Origin: Hyphomonas sp.
GTDB taxonomy: Bacteria > Pseudomonadota > Alphaproteobacteria > Caulobacterales > Hyphomonadaceae
Reading direction: 5' to 3'
NCBI GenBank assembly: GCA_017792365.1
Contig: CP051229.1
Location: forward strand, 1,860,001-1,924,000
Length of the DNA: 64,000 bases
In this document: in pieces, positions 37,601 to 45,610 of the stretch
How positions within the stretch are numbered: the first letter of the stretch is position 1
Layout of the letters: each line of letters opens with the position of its first letter
Position numbers and translations under genes: made by a program
Notes under the pieces: model-generated
The model's database searches: none
What the model saw: the letters and a program-made list of their open reading frames with translations, nothing else
What the model was told of the DNA's origin: nothing

Positions 37601-38101
37601 GCCCTCAACGAGGAAGGCCGCGCCCGCCTGCTCGAGGCCTACAAGTCGGTCAACGCCCACTTCACCTCGCTCTTCACCTCGCTCTTCGAGGGCGGTCATG
37701 CCGAACTGCGGCTGACGGAATCCGATGATCCGCTCGACGCCGGCCTTGAAATCTTCGCTTCCCCGCCGGGCAAGCGGCTCGGCACGCTGTCGCTCATGTC
37801 CGGCGGCGAACAGGCGCTCACCGCTACCGCGCTGATTTTCGCTGTCTTTTTGTCCCGCCCAGCGCCGATCTGCGTGCTGGACGAGGTCGACGCGCCGCTC
37901 GACGACGCCAATGTCGATCGCTTCTGTCGCCTACTGGACGAGATGCGGAAGCGCACCCGCACCCGCTTCATCGTCATCACCCACAACGCGGTTTCCATGT
38001 CGCGAATGGACCGTCTGCTCGGCGTCACGATGCAGGAACCGGGCGTCTCGCGCCTCGTCTCCGTCGACCTCGAAGCCGCCGAAAGGCTGGCTGCGGCGTA
38101 A
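34631..38101 (+). CDS. smc: Chromosome segregation protein SMC
   Basis: 1156 residues, uninterrupted. N-terminal ATPase half with Walker A GPNGCGKSN (31-39). Long coiled coils rich in Ala, Arg and Glu flank a hinge around residues 500-610. The C-terminal half carries the ABC signature LMSGGEQALTA (near 1055), Walker B ICVLDEVDAPLDD (near 1080), and the switch His in VITHNAVSMSRMD. Two ATGs (34627, 34631) follow GGAG; 34631 has better spacing and opens the family sequence MKIAGFKSFVDP. Works with ScpA/ScpB, not encoded here. Confidence 0.96.
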   Translation: MHVVGMKIAGFKSFVDPVDVPIEPGLTGIVGPNGCGKSNLLEALRWVMGAVSAKAMRGGEMDDLIFSGTDMRPSRELAEVTVLLDNSMRTAPAEYNDNDMLEVRRALRRGAGSSFSINGRTVRARDVQLLFADASTGANSPSLVRQGQISELISSKPQNRRKILEEAAGIGGLAARRHAAELKLKAAQENLDRVGEVMAEVERQANALKRRAGKARRYRALSDEIAAFEARLSAVRWRSAVDEAADARKAIEEARREEHDAASEAGRTVTAELKARELIDPLRHAETEAAGKLGVQKLQQAKLESERTAATEALQRLGQDIVRHEVEHARLTEEASEARQRAETASAALDELPAESPEAQREAEDALASALQVARTRREHLESDLDQRRQARARAEAAADAARQRVDLEAERLDRTEKELSRIAVDLGALDDLEALATRLTSARERHASADTAATEAQSALATANARAEAARKEETRLTPPLQAAEQRVREIEAELAALERLLRTDSGERHTPVAEAIDPRGLDRALAAALDADLDASENAAATAYWTMRATSALAALPEGAQPLSQAIEAPPVLAARLSQVGLVDRADGERLQSQLKQGQRLVSREGDLWRWDGFVRTHQAALTASERLANHARRKALKSEFRTANEQLQKAAAERAKASETLTAAELDVMERRRRLPDLMRAANEAREALMRAEQEHDRHELKAGALRETHARLTADRDERNANVQAARAALNAAPTVGDSADLDERAARLADAREEERNAIAALDAFRRDRERNALQRRNLTRERDDWTARETQVTTRLQASARDLASARDAYASAETRPPEIQSRLDELATGIEAAERARQSAADRLAEAEAKLREAEFAARAGRDRSATARESLVRAEARLEAAQRRETEIAEAVQSAFDRPLEELEALVAEADAHDADENQQPPASAAEMDARLADLRRQRDQLGAVNMEADEQLTEITGRIGLQVEERDDLIAAIARLREGVDALNEEGRARLLEAYKSVNAHFTSLFTSLFEGGHAELRLTESDDPLDAGLEIFASPPGKRLGTLSLMSGGEQALTATALIFAVFLSRPAPICVLDEVDAPLDDANVDRFCRLLDEMRKRTRTRFIVITHNAVSMSRMDRLLGVTMQEPGVSRLVSVDLEAAERLAAA

Positions 38102-38172
38102 TCTCGCAGCAAGCCGCCCGGTTTGGCCAAAGGAAATCAACAACTTAGCGACGCCGCCCGCGCCGCTTTTGC

Positions 38173-38200
38173 TTGACGCAAAAGTCCGCGCAGCTATAGC
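38173..38200 (+). promoter_or_regulatory. Predicted sigma-70 promoter of the atpI-atpF operon
   Basis: -35 TTGACG (38173-38178), 16-base spacer, -10 TATAGC (38195-38200), about 85 bases before the atpI start. The -35 lies in the loop of a small inverted repeat (CTTTTGC / GCAAAAG). Confidence 0.6.
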
Positions 38201-38284
38201 TGGCGCGCGGACGGGCCATACGGCTCGCCCGTGCGCAGGGTTGTGTCTCCCGCGCCGATCAGAAGCCCACGGCGGACGGCTTTC

Positions 38285-38590
38285 ATGAGCGACGATCTCA
38301 ACAAGAGGATCGCCGAAGCTCAGGACAAGCTTGCGGCGCAAAAGCGTCCCCGCAATGGCTCCGACGGCAAGGGGTGGAGCACCGGCTACCGGATGGCGTC
38401 CGACTTCGTCGCAGCCATCCTCGTCGGGGCGGTCCTGGGCTGGGGTATCGATGCGCTCTTCGGCACCATGCCTTGGGGTCTCATCGTTTGCCTGACTTTG
38501 GGTTTCAGCGCCGGGGTCCGCATGATCATGCGCACGGCCAACGAGCAGGCGAACGCGCCTGCCGCAGAGAACGAGGACGAAAACGCATGA
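38285..38590 (+). CDS. atpI: ATP synthase accessory protein AtpI
   Basis: 101 residues. Two membrane helices (DFVAAILVGAVLGWGIDALF and LIVCLTLGFSAGVRMIM) after a polar N-terminus. The conserved GWGID with an intramembrane Asp is typical of AtpI/AtpZ, which helps assemble the c-ring and may move Mg2+. First gene of the F0 operon. Its stop overlaps the atpB start (ATGA). Confidence 0.88.
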   Translation: MSDDLNKRIAEAQDKLAAQKRPRNGSDGKGWSTGYRMASDFVAAILVGAVLGWGIDALFGTMPWGLIVCLTLGFSAGVRMIMRTANEQANAPAAENEDENA

Positions 38591-39366
38591 TGGTCGCTGC
38601 CGACCCGATGCACCAGTTCCACATCTCGCGGCTCATCCCGTTCGAGATCGGCGGCTGGGATCTGTCGTTCACCAACTCCTCGCTCTGGATGGTGATCGGC
38701 GTCCTGTTCGTCATCGGCTTCTTTGCATTCGCAACGTCCAAAATGGACACGATCCCTAGCCGCCTGCAGTCGCTGGCGGAAATCTGGTACGGCTTCATCG
38801 ACGGCATGGTCCGCGACGTGAACCACGACGATGGCAAGCCCTTCGTGCCACTGGTGTTCACGCTGTTCTCGTTCGTTTTTGTGGCCAACCTGTTCGGCAT
38901 GTTCTCGCTGCCGCTCCCGGGCGCGCACACTTTCACGCCGACCAGCCACGTCGCCGTCACCGGCGCTCTCGCCCTCTTCACGATCGGCGTCGTCATCGTC
39001 GTCGGTCTCTGGAAGAACGGCTTCAAGTTTTTCAAGATCTTCGTGCCCTCGGGCGTGCCCGGCTACATTCTCTGGTTCGTGATGCTGATCGAGATCTTCT
39101 CGTTCCTGTCGCGCCCCATCAGCCTCGGCATGCGTCTGTTCGCAAACATGCTCGGCGGCCACGTCGCCCTGAAAGTGTTTGCAGGCTTCATCCCGTCGCT
39201 GGCGGCGGGTCTCGGCGGGCTCGGCATGTTGATGGGCGGCCTTCTGGTCATGCCGATGGTCGTCGGCATCACCGCGCTCGAATTCCTCGTGGCCTTCCTG
39301 CAGGCCTACGTGTTCGCCATCCTAACCTGCGTCTACCTCAACGACGCACTGCATCCGGGCCACTAG
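38587..39366 (+). CDS. atpB: ATP synthase F0 subunit a
   Basis: 259 residues, with about six helices. The essential Arg is in SLGMRLFANMLGGHVALKVF, and the C-terminal helix has ALEFLVAFLQAYVFAILTCV. Together with the c-ring it forms the two proton half-channels. ATG 38587 overlaps the atpI stop; the longer open frame upstream is shadow. Typical alphaproteobacterial start DPMHQFHI. Confidence 0.95.
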   Translation: MMVAADPMHQFHISRLIPFEIGGWDLSFTNSSLWMVIGVLFVIGFFAFATSKMDTIPSRLQSLAEIWYGFIDGMVRDVNHDDGKPFVPLVFTLFSFVFVANLFGMFSLPLPGAHTFTPTSHVAVTGALALFTIGVVIVVGLWKNGFKFFKIFVPSGVPGYILWFVMLIEIFSFLSRPISLGMRLFANMLGGHVALKVFAGFIPSLAAGLGGLGMLMGGLLVMPMVVGITALEFLVAFLQAYVFAILTCVYLNDALHPGH

Positions 39367-39400
39367 CGCCTCACAACCTTCCGTTCCAAGGAGAAGTATC

Positions 39401-39622
39401 ATGGAAGAACTCAAGTACGTTGGCGCTGGCCTCGCCTGTCTCGCCATGCTCGGCGCCGCCATCGGCGTGGGCAACATCTTCGCCAGCTACCTCCAGGCCG
39501 CGATCCGCAACCCGTCTGCCGCCCAGCAGCAGTTCGGCAACCTGATCTTCGGCTTCGCCGTGACCGAGGCCCTCGGCATCTTCGGCTTCGTGATCGCGCT
39601 CGTCCTCATCTTCGCCGTCTAG
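39401..39622 (+). CDS. atpE: ATP synthase F0 subunit c
   Basis: 73 residues: two helices joined by the polar loop AIRNPSA. The proton-binding Glu is in FAVTEALGIFGFVIALVL. The first helix has the Gly/Ala-rich packing motif GAAIGVGNIFASYL. A strong AAGGAG site precedes the ATG. It is in the expected position after atpB. Confidence 0.96.
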   Translation: MEELKYVGAGLACLAMLGAAIGVGNIFASYLQAAIRNPSAAQQQFGNLIFGFAVTEALGIFGFVIALVLIFAV

Positions 39623-39662
39623 GCGGCGAAGACCCCGACCGCACCACTTCGGAGCACGGACC

Positions 39663-40193
39663 TTGGCGACAGAAACAGACGCCCACGAATCCGGCGGAAG
39701 CTTTCCGCCATTCGATCAGATCGACACGTTCCCGTCCCAGATCTTCTGGTTGGCGATCACGTTCGGCCTGCTCTACTTCGTGATGGCCTATGTCTTCCTC
39801 CCCAAGGTTCGCAAAAGCCTGGAAGATCGCGACACCACGATCACCGGCAGCATCGAAGAGGCGGCCGCGCTGAGCAAGCAGGCTGACGAAGCGGTTACCG
39901 CGTTCGAATCGGACATCGCCAAGGCCCGGGCCGCCGCCCGGGACACGGCCTCCAAGGCCAAGGCGGAAGCCGACGCCAGGATCGCGGAACAGACCGCCAG
40001 GGTCGAAGCCGAACTCGCCGCCAAGCTCGAGAAAGCCGAAGCGGAAATCGCCGAGGTTCGCGCCAAGGCGATGGCGGGCGTAGGCGAAGTCGCCAGCGAC
40101 GCTGCCGCCGCCATTGTCGAAAAACTGACAGGCGCGCCAGCCGATCAGGCCGCGGTCAAATCAGCCGTCTCCAACGCAATGGGCGGACGCTAG
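39663..40193 (+). CDS. atpF': ATP synthase F0 subunit b'
   Basis: 176 residues. One membrane helix (PSQIFWLAITFGLLYFVMAY) followed by a long charged helix rich in Ala, Glu and Lys that forms half of the peripheral stalk. Alphaproteobacteria and phototrophs have two unlike b subunits; this first one has the short acidic N-terminus (ESGGSFPPFDQIDT) typical of b'. TTG 39663 is used, with GGAG at seven bases. The stop is immediately followed by the ATG of atpF. Confidence 0.9.
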   Translation: MATETDAHESGGSFPPFDQIDTFPSQIFWLAITFGLLYFVMAYVFLPKVRKSLEDRDTTITGSIEEAAALSKQADEAVTAFESDIAKARAAARDTASKAKAEADARIAEQTARVEAELAAKLEKAEAEIAEVRAKAMAGVGEVASDAAAAIVEKLTGAPADQAAVKSAVSNAMGGR

Positions 40194-40745
40194 ATGGAAC
40201 ACGAAGAAGAACTCCACTCAGCAGCAACCGACGCCGCCTACGCGGCTGAAGCCCTGCCGCTGTTCGAGGACCCGTCCTTCTGGGCGTCGATCGGCCTGTT
40301 TCTCTTCCTCGCGCTTCTGGTCTGGAAGAACGTCCCCGGCCTGATCACGAAGTCGCTTGACGATCGCGCCACGAAGATCCGCACCGAACTCGACAACGCC
40401 AAGGCCCTCCGCGAGGAGGCCGAAGCGAAACTCGCCGATGCAAAGAAGCGCCAGGCCGCAGCCGAGGCCGAAGCGAAGGACATCGTCGCAGCCGCCCAGC
40501 GCGAGGCCGAGATCCTCGCCGCCGCAGCGGCCGAGAACCTGCGCGAATCGATCGAGCGCCGCCAGAAACTCGCCGAAGAGCGCATCGCCCGCGCCGAGGC
40601 CGAAGCCGTCCGCGATGTGAAGGTCGCCGCGATCGACACGGCGTCGAAAGCCGCCGAGAAAGTTCTGGTCGATGCGATGTCAGGCAAGTCCGGCGACGAT
40701 CACTTCGCGCAGAGCCTCGAGGCCGTGAAGAAGGCGCTGCAATAG
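40194..40745 (+). CDS. atpF: ATP synthase F0 subunit b
   Basis: 183 residues. Membrane helix FWASIGLFLFLALLVWKNVP then a coiled-coil stalk with the heptad-like pattern AKKRQAAAEAEAKDIVAAAQ. It pairs with b'. The start codon follows the b' stop directly. No terminator is evident after it, and no F1 genes follow, as usual for this class where F1 is a separate operon. Confidence 0.93.
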   Translation: MEHEEELHSAATDAAYAAEALPLFEDPSFWASIGLFLFLALLVWKNVPGLITKSLDDRATKIRTELDNAKALREEAEAKLADAKKRQAAAEAEAKDIVAAAQREAEILAAAAAENLRESIERRQKLAEERIARAEAEAVRDVKVAAIDTASKAAEKVLVDAMSGKSGDDHFAQSLEAVKKALQ

Positions 40746-40776
40746 CAGCCCTCTCCGGCCCCGCGGACGCCGACGC

Positions 40777-41154
40777 TCACTCGGTCCGCATTCCCATCCC
40801 GATCGCACACCCGAGCAGCTCGGCTTCGACAGCGTCAGGATCGTCGAAGAAGTGTCCGATCGTGTCGTCTGCAACGGACTGAATGTCCTTGGCGACGTCG
40901 GGGGCAGGATCCGCCGCGGCCGTCAACGCCTCAGCCCGCGTCGCCCAAGCCTCACCGCCCTTGACCCGCTCTTCCAGCGAGTACTCGTTCAGCGCCGGCT
41001 GGCCGCCGGACGATGCATCCAGCACCCAGCGAAACTTGCCCGCGCAAGCCACCGCCTCGGCATAGTCAGCCTGCTCGATCGCCAGCGTCTCCTGCGCATG
41101 CACGGCGGTGCCGGCGGCCATGCCGAGACCCATCAAACACCCCACAACACGCAT
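40777..41154 (-). CDS. Secreted hypothetical protein
   Basis: 125 residues. Signal peptide MRVVGCLMGLGMAAGTAVHA. The mature part is small and helical and has two cysteines (VACAGKFRW and LLGCAIGMGM) that could form a disulfide. GAGGGG stands five bases before ATG 41154. No family recognised. It converges on atpF with a 31-base gap. Confidence 0.65.
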   Translation of the reverse strand: MRVVGCLMGLGMAAGTAVHAQETLAIEQADYAEAVACAGKFRWVLDASSGGQPALNEYSLEERVKGGEAWATRAEALTAAADPAPDVAKDIQSVADDTIGHFFDDPDAVEAELLGCAIGMGMRTE

Positions 41155-41173
41155 CGCATCCCCTCAAGAAAAA

Positions 41174-41197
41174 GGCGCAGCGCCTGAGCGCTGCGCC
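41174..41197 (-). terminator. Rho-independent terminator after the hydrolase gene
   Basis: Perfect 10-bp stem GGCGCAGCGC / GCGCTGCGCC, 4-base loop. On the minus strand it is followed by TTTTTCTTG, so it ends transcription of the gene at 41226-42203. Confidence 0.85.
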
Positions 41198-41225
41198 AAT
41201 CCAGTCGATCCAACGAACGCCGGGC

Positions 41226-42203
41226 TCAGTTCTGACCCGAACGGATATCCAGCCAGCTGCGGATCGTGGCGTTCACCAGGTCCGCCGCATCGTGCTGAAC
41301 GAAGTGTCCCGCATCCGGCACCATCAGCATCGAGGTGTCCGCCGAGATGTGCTCCCACGTATCGTTATGCCCGGAAGACAGAAGGGCGGTGTCCTGCATG
41401 CCGTGAATCACCAGCACCGGAACATTGATCGGAGGCGCATCAGCGCCCAGCGAATTCGGCGCGTTGTCTCCGCTCGGATAGTTCATCCGGTAGTAGTTCA
41501 TCATGGCCGAGAAGCTCGAGCGCTCGAACGCCTCGACATATTTCGGCTTCATCTCCGGATCCTGAACCCAGCCGGCAAGTCCCTCGGCCGTCAGGTTGTT
41601 CTCCGAACCCGGCTGCTGGAAGTTGCGCGCATAGGCGGCGTTCTCGTTCTGCTTCGATTCCGGATCGGCCATCTCCGCGGCAAACGAAGTCGGGTGCGGC
41701 ACAGAAAGGATCACCAGCCGGTCCAGCATCTCGGGATGCGTGAACGCGAAGTTCCACGAGATCGCAGCGCCCCAGTCATGTCCGATCACGGTCGCGCTCT
41801 CACGCCCCTCAGCCCGGATCACCGCGGCGATATCCGCCACGAGGTTCGGCATTGCATATGCCGAAGCGTCTTCAGGCTGGTCCGAAAGATTGTAGCCGCG
41901 CGTGTCCATCGCCGCGACGCGATAACCGTCGGAAAGCGCCGGCATCAGCTCCGACCACGATCCCGAAAAGTCCGGAAAGCCGTGAACCATCACCACCAGC
42001 GGACCGCTGCCAGCCGCAACATAGTGAATCCGCACGCCGTCGTTGTCGGCATACTTGCTTTCCATGGCGGCGACATTGGCCGTCTCGGTGGCGGTCTCGG
42101 CGGGCGCTTCGCCCTCCCCGGCCGGCGGCTGCGTACCGTCTGGCGCACACGCAGCCAGCGCTAGAAATACCCCACCCGCCAAAAGACTTGAAACACGCAT
42201 CAT
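41226..42203 (-). CDS. Alpha/beta hydrolase lipoprotein, epoxide-hydrolase/dehalogenase-like
   Basis: 325 residues. Lipobox ALAAC and a low-complexity spacer, then the hydrolase domain: VVMVHGFPDFSGSWSELMPA (HGxP oxyanion motif) and nucleophile Asp in VIGHDWGAAISWNFAF. An Asp nucleophile is typical of epoxide hydrolases and haloalkane dehalogenases rather than esterases. The catalytic His is in MVPDAGHFVQHDAADLV. The membrane anchor is unusual for soluble epoxide hydrolases. Substrate unknown. Starts with GGGAGACGG before ATG 42203. Confidence 0.85.
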   Translation of the reverse strand: MMRVSSLLAGGVFLALAACAPDGTQPPAGEGEAPAETATETANVAAMESKYADNDGVRIHYVAAGSGPLVVMVHGFPDFSGSWSELMPALSDGYRVAAMDTRGYNLSDQPEDASAYAMPNLVADIAAVIRAEGRESATVIGHDWGAAISWNFAFTHPEMLDRLVILSVPHPTSFAAEMADPESKQNENAAYARNFQQPGSENNLTAEGLAGWVQDPEMKPKYVEAFERSSFSAMMNYYRMNYPSGDNAPNSLGADAPPINVPVLVIHGMQDTALLSSGHNDTWEHISADTSMLMVPDAGHFVQHDAADLVNATIRSWLDIRSGQN

Positions 42204-42279
42204 AAACCGTCTCCCTCACGTGGGAGGAAGTTAGCGCTGGTCAGTCCGAACGGCAACGCCAGCCTTACGGTTTACAGGC

Positions 42280-42495
42280 TCACCCGGCGAGATCGTCCAG
42301 ATCTTCCTGCAGGATCGTCATCTGCAGCTGATACGAAGTCTCGCCCTCGTCCTCGATCACATAGACCACGCCAACGTGTTCGCCGCCCGAGATGACCTCG
42401 ACGCTGTCGTCCACGCGCGGACGCGTCTGCACCGTCACGCCAGGGTTCATGACCTTCTTCAGGTAGGCTTCGATGCGGCGGGTGACTTCAGGATT
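42280..42495 (-). CDS. DUF3126 family protein
   Basis: 71 residues. The pattern NPEVTRRIEAYLKKVM, VQTRPRVDDSVEVISGGEHV and VYVIEDEGETSYQLQMTIL matches the small alphaproteobacterial DUF3126 family, function unknown. I place the start at TTG 42495, eight bases after GGAG, because the family begins with a short xNPEE-like N-terminus. TTG 42534 would add 13 residues. Confidence 0.75.
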   Translation of the reverse strand, partial: NPEVTRRIEAYLKKVMNPGVTVQTRPRVDDSVEVISGGEHVGVVYVIEDEGETSYQLQMTILQEDLDDLAG

Positions 42496-42609
42496 CAAGA
42501 ACGGAACTCCGGGGTCGCTGGAACCAGTGACCAAGCCTTATCGCCCGGCTACAGCGGCGCCAACCCCTCCGGGGAGCAAGACGCCAGGGGAACACGGCTG
42601 CCGATCGGG

Positions 42610-43407
42610 CTAGAGACCGGGATCGAAGTTCTGGTCCATCGTCCGCGCCGGATCGCAGCACGGTCCGCCCACAGGCTTGGCCGGGACGCCGGCCACCGAG
42701 CAGCGCGATCGGCCAGCACGACTGACTTGAATCTTGATGTTGCCGAGCACTTTCGCGCCTGCGCCAAGTAGCACGCCATTTCCGATCTTGGGGTGGCGGT
42801 CTGTGAAATCCTTCCCGGTCCCGCCCAGCGTCACGCCGTGCAGCATCGAAACATCGTCGCCCACAACCGCCGTCTCGCCAATGACGATGCCGGTCGCATG
42901 GTCGATGAAGACGCCTGAACCGATCTTGGCGGCCGGATTGACGTCCACGCCATAAAGCTCGGAAACGCGGCTCTGCAGGTAGAACGCCAGCGCCTCGCGG
43001 CCATAACCCCACAACCAGTGCGCCACGCGATGCGTCTGAAGGGCAAGGTAGCCCTTGAAATAAAGGAAGGGCTGCAGCGTGTTCCGCGTCGCCGGATCGC
43101 GCTCCAGCACAGCCTGCAGGTCGCGCTGCGCAGCCTCGACGATCGACGGATCATCCTCATAAGCCTCTTCGCAGATCTCACGCAGCTGCAGCGCGCTGAC
43201 CTCGTTCCCGCCCGCCTTGTGGGCGAGATGGTAAGCAAGCGCTTCTGCGAACGTGTCATGGTTCAGGACAGATGCCGCAAGATAGCTCGATAGGGCCGGC
43301 TCTTGTGACGAAGCCGCCTTCGCATCGGCCTTCAGCCGTTGCCAGACCGGCGCAGGGGCGCCCTTTGAAGCCGTACTCGCCTCGGCCTCCGGCGTCGAAT
43401 TTGCCAT
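42610..43407 (-). CDS. cysE: Serine O-acetyltransferase with an internally shortened C-terminus
   Basis: Makes O-acetylserine for CysK. 265 residues from ATG 43407 after GGGAGAG. The N-terminal helical domain (SSYLAASVLNHDTFAEALAY) and left-handed beta-helix are clear: IDHATGIVIGETAVVGDDVS and LHGVTLGGTGKDFTDRHPKI, with catalytic His/Asp in HGVTLGG and DFTDRHP. After VLGNIKI the expected coil (about 21 residues with GAGSVV-ADVPP before VAGVPAK) is replaced by ten unrelated residues (QVSRAGRSRC). The correct sequence VAGVPAKPVGGPCCDPARTM then resumes. Roughly 30 bases seem missing in two pieces. CysE normally ends in Ile for binding CysK; here it ends GL. Confidence 0.85.
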   Translation of the reverse strand: MANSTPEAEASTASKGAPAPVWQRLKADAKAASSQEPALSSYLAASVLNHDTFAEALAYHLAHKAGGNEVSALQLREICEEAYEDDPSIVEAAQRDLQAVLERDPATRNTLQPFLYFKGYLALQTHRVAHWLWGYGREALAFYLQSRVSELYGVDVNPAAKIGSGVFIDHATGIVIGETAVVGDDVSMLHGVTLGGTGKDFTDRHPKIGNGVLLGAGAKVLGNIKIQVSRAGRSRCSVAGVPAKPVGGPCCDPARTMDQNFDPGL

Positions 43408-43443
43408 GCCGACTCTCCCTTTTTTCCTGTCCGTCGCGGTCTG

Positions 43444-44037
43444 CTAGCCCAGCATCAATCGCGCGACGTCCTGCGGCAACTTGCCATTCTCTGCCAGATG
43501 GGAGGCCTTCAGCAACATCACAAGGGAAAACGCGTCCGTGATCTCGCCATCGGCGGCCATCCTCACGGCCTCCCTAAATGGCACCCTGCGTACCGTCAAA
43601 TCCTCGGAATGATCCGGCGCATGGGCGTCATCGGGCGAAAGCCCCCGCGCCAGATAGGCAAACGCCCGCTCGTCCGTGACCGAATTCGACATCTGAATGT
43701 CCGACAGAATCTCCAGCCAGTGCGCCGCCATCAGGCCGGTCTCCTCCGCCAGTTCCCGCTGCGCCCCCAGCAAGGGAGCCTTCTCGGGATCGCCGCCGCC
43801 CTCCGGCAACTCCCATGAGTACTGCCCGAAGGCGAAGCGCTCCTGCCCGACCAGGATCGTGCAACCGTCTTCATCGATCGGCACGACGCCGAGCGCGAGA
43901 TTGCGCACATGCACCAGTCCGTACTGGGCCTCGGCGCCCGTGGGCGCGATCGTCTCGTACTCCCGCACGCAGATCCACGGATTGGAATAGACATTCCGCG
44001 CCGACCGGATCCGCCAGTGTCGTCTCTCATCCGTCAT
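43444..44037 (-). CDS. NUDIX hydrolase, ADP-ribose pyrophosphatase-like
   Basis: 197 residues. Nudix box GGGDPEKAPLLGAQRELAEE then TGL, slightly irregular: eight rather than seven residues separate the Glu from REL. Upstream strands VREYETIAPTGAEAQYGLVH and VLVGQERFAFGQYSWELPEG are as in ADP-ribose/GDP-mannose pyrophosphatases (ADPRase, NudK group). Substrate not certain. It is 37 bases downstream of cysE on the same strand. Confidence 0.85.
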   Translation of the reverse strand: MTDERRHWRIRSARNVYSNPWICVREYETIAPTGAEAQYGLVHVRNLALGVVPIDEDGCTILVGQERFAFGQYSWELPEGGGDPEKAPLLGAQRELAEETGLMAAHWLEILSDIQMSNSVTDERAFAYLARGLSPDDAHAPDHSEDLTVRRVPFREAVRMAADGEITDAFSLVMLLKASHLAENGKLPQDVARLMLG

Positions 44038-44154
44038 GTCACGCCGTTAGAACCCCGCGACCATCTCGACAAGCGCCGCAACGCGGACTCGACGCTGCCG
44101 GAAACCACCCCTAGGTTCCCGCTGCACAACCGACCATTATTCGGAGGTATCGGC

Positions 44155-44841
44155 ATGGTCATCCGCCCGGCTCTCGCAGCCCTCGCCCTCGCTTTCGCCG
44201 CGGCCTGCTCTCAGGAAGCCGAAACCCAGGGCACGCCGGCAGAACCAACCGAAGCCCTGATCGACGGCGACTCTCGCCCATTCCTCGGCAAGGAAGACGC
44301 AACCGTCGTCCTGATCGAGTACGGCGCGCCAACCTGCCCCGGCTGTGGGTCCTGGCACGCCAATTTCTGGCAACCGCTCAAGTCGACCTATATCGACACC
44401 AACCTGATCCGCTTCGAGTTCCGGGTGCTGCCGTCGCACAACCCGCCGGTTGATGCGGCGATTGCCGGCATCGGCCTCTGCGCCGGCGAAGAGCGCTTCT
44501 ACGACGTGCTCGACAAGGCCTTCGAGGACCAGATCCCCATCGAAATGGCCAGCCGTCAGGGTGAGGCGCTGCAGGCAATGCTCGATCTCGGCGAAGCGTT
44601 CGGCCAGTCCGAAGAGCGGGTCATGGCCTGCGTCAACGATCCCGGCCGGATCGACTACATTACCGCAATTCAGGGCGAGGCAACCTCGATTGGCGTCATG
44701 GGCACGCCTACCTTCGTCATCGACGGCGAGATCATCGAGGATTCCCGCTTCGCCTCGCTGGCCGCAGCCATCGACGCGAAGATGACTGCGGCCGGAGAAA
44801 CGCCGCCGTCCGCGACAGGCGACGATGCCGATCCGTCCTGA
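44155..44841 (+). CDS. DsbA-family thiol oxidoreductase lipoprotein (second paralogue)
   Basis: 228 residues from ATG 44155 after a perfect GGAGG. Lipobox FAAAC. Thioredoxin-fold active site CPGC (LIEYGAPTCPGCGSWHANFW) and cis-Pro loop IGVMGTPTFVIDGEII. Same length and layout as the protein at 33.9 kb, but with CPGC instead of CPHC, which would give a different redox potential. The 3' end overlaps the nitroreductase start by 17 bases, so the two are cotranscribed. Confidence 0.86.
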   Translation: MVIRPALAALALAFAAACSQEAETQGTPAEPTEALIDGDSRPFLGKEDATVVLIEYGAPTCPGCGSWHANFWQPLKSTYIDTNLIRFEFRVLPSHNPPVDAAIAGIGLCAGEERFYDVLDKAFEDQIPIEMASRQGEALQAMLDLGEAFGQSEERVMACVNDPGRIDYITAIQGEATSIGVMGTPTFVIDGEIIEDSRFASLAAAIDAKMTAAGETPPSATGDDADPS

Positions 44842-45457
44842 TCTGCCCCACCCCGAATTCGGGGAGCCAGTCAGCGCTGCACAGGAAAGCGAGGAAACGC
44901 TTCGCCTCCTCGCGCGGCGCCGGTCGACGCCCGTAGCGGTCATTAGCGAACCCGGTCCCGCGCGCGCCGATCTCGAAGCGATCATCCGCCTCGCCGCCCG
45001 CGCGCCCGACCACCGCAAGCTGGGTCCATGGCGCTTCGTGGTGTTTGAAGGCGGAGCGCGCCAGCAGCTCGGCCACATCTTCGCCGACGCGCGCCAGGCG
45101 CACGAGGCGCATACCGAAGCCGACCTGGCGGAGGCCCGCGCGCTCCCCCTGCGATCCCCGGCGATCGTCATGGTCATCTCCGCCCCGGTCGATGACCCGA
45201 AGCAGACGCCGGTATGGGAACAGGAATTGTCCGCCGGCGCCGTCTGCCAGAATCTGCTCATCGCCGCCGCCGCATCCGGCTGGGCTGCAAACTGGATCAC
45301 CGAATGGCCGGCCTTCGACCCAGGCGTCGCGACCCGCCTCGGCCTGTCCGCTTCAGAGCGAATCGCCGGCTTCATCTACCTCGGCACCGCAGCGACTGAA
45401 CCTGTCGAACGCCAGCGGCCCGACCTGTCAGAGCGTTTGCTGTTCTGGGGTGACTGA
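44825..45457 (+). CDS. Nitroreductase-family flavoprotein (YdjA-like)
   Basis: 210 residues. FMN-binding elements at the N-terminus (RRRSTPVAVISEPGPARADL; RAPDHRKLGPWRFVVFEGGA) and the central QNLLIAAAASGWAANWITEW are typical of short YdjA/NfsA-related nitroreductases, which reduce nitro groups or quinones with NAD(P)H. Physiological substrate unknown. It overlaps the preceding DsbA-like gene. Confidence 0.87.
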   Translation: MPIRPDLPHPEFGEPVSAAQESEETLRLLARRRSTPVAVISEPGPARADLEAIIRLAARAPDHRKLGPWRFVVFEGGARQQLGHIFADARQAHEAHTEADLAEARALPLRSPAIVMVISAPVDDPKQTPVWEQELSAGAVCQNLLIAAAASGWAANWITEWPAFDPGVATRLGLSASERIAGFIYLGTAATEPVERQRPDLSERLLFWGD

Positions 45458-45507
45458 GGCTCAGCCGTGGCTCCCAAGACCCAGCACACGGCAATTTTTC
45501 TCCTCTA

Positions 45508-45527
45508 GAAACTAAAAACATAGTTTC
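45508..45527. promoter_or_regulatory. AT-rich inverted repeat upstream of the TonB-dependent receptor
   Basis: GAAACTA / TAGTTTC, 7-bp arms with a 6-base spacer, about 85 bases before the receptor start, in an otherwise GC-rich region. It could be an operator or part of the promoter; nothing more can be shown. Confidence 0.35.
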
Positions 45528-45610
45528 ACCACACTTGCCCAGTTGACTTGGTCACGCGCCTGTGGCGCTCATATCGAATAACGATAAAACAATTGGGGGC
45601 AGTAGAGTCC

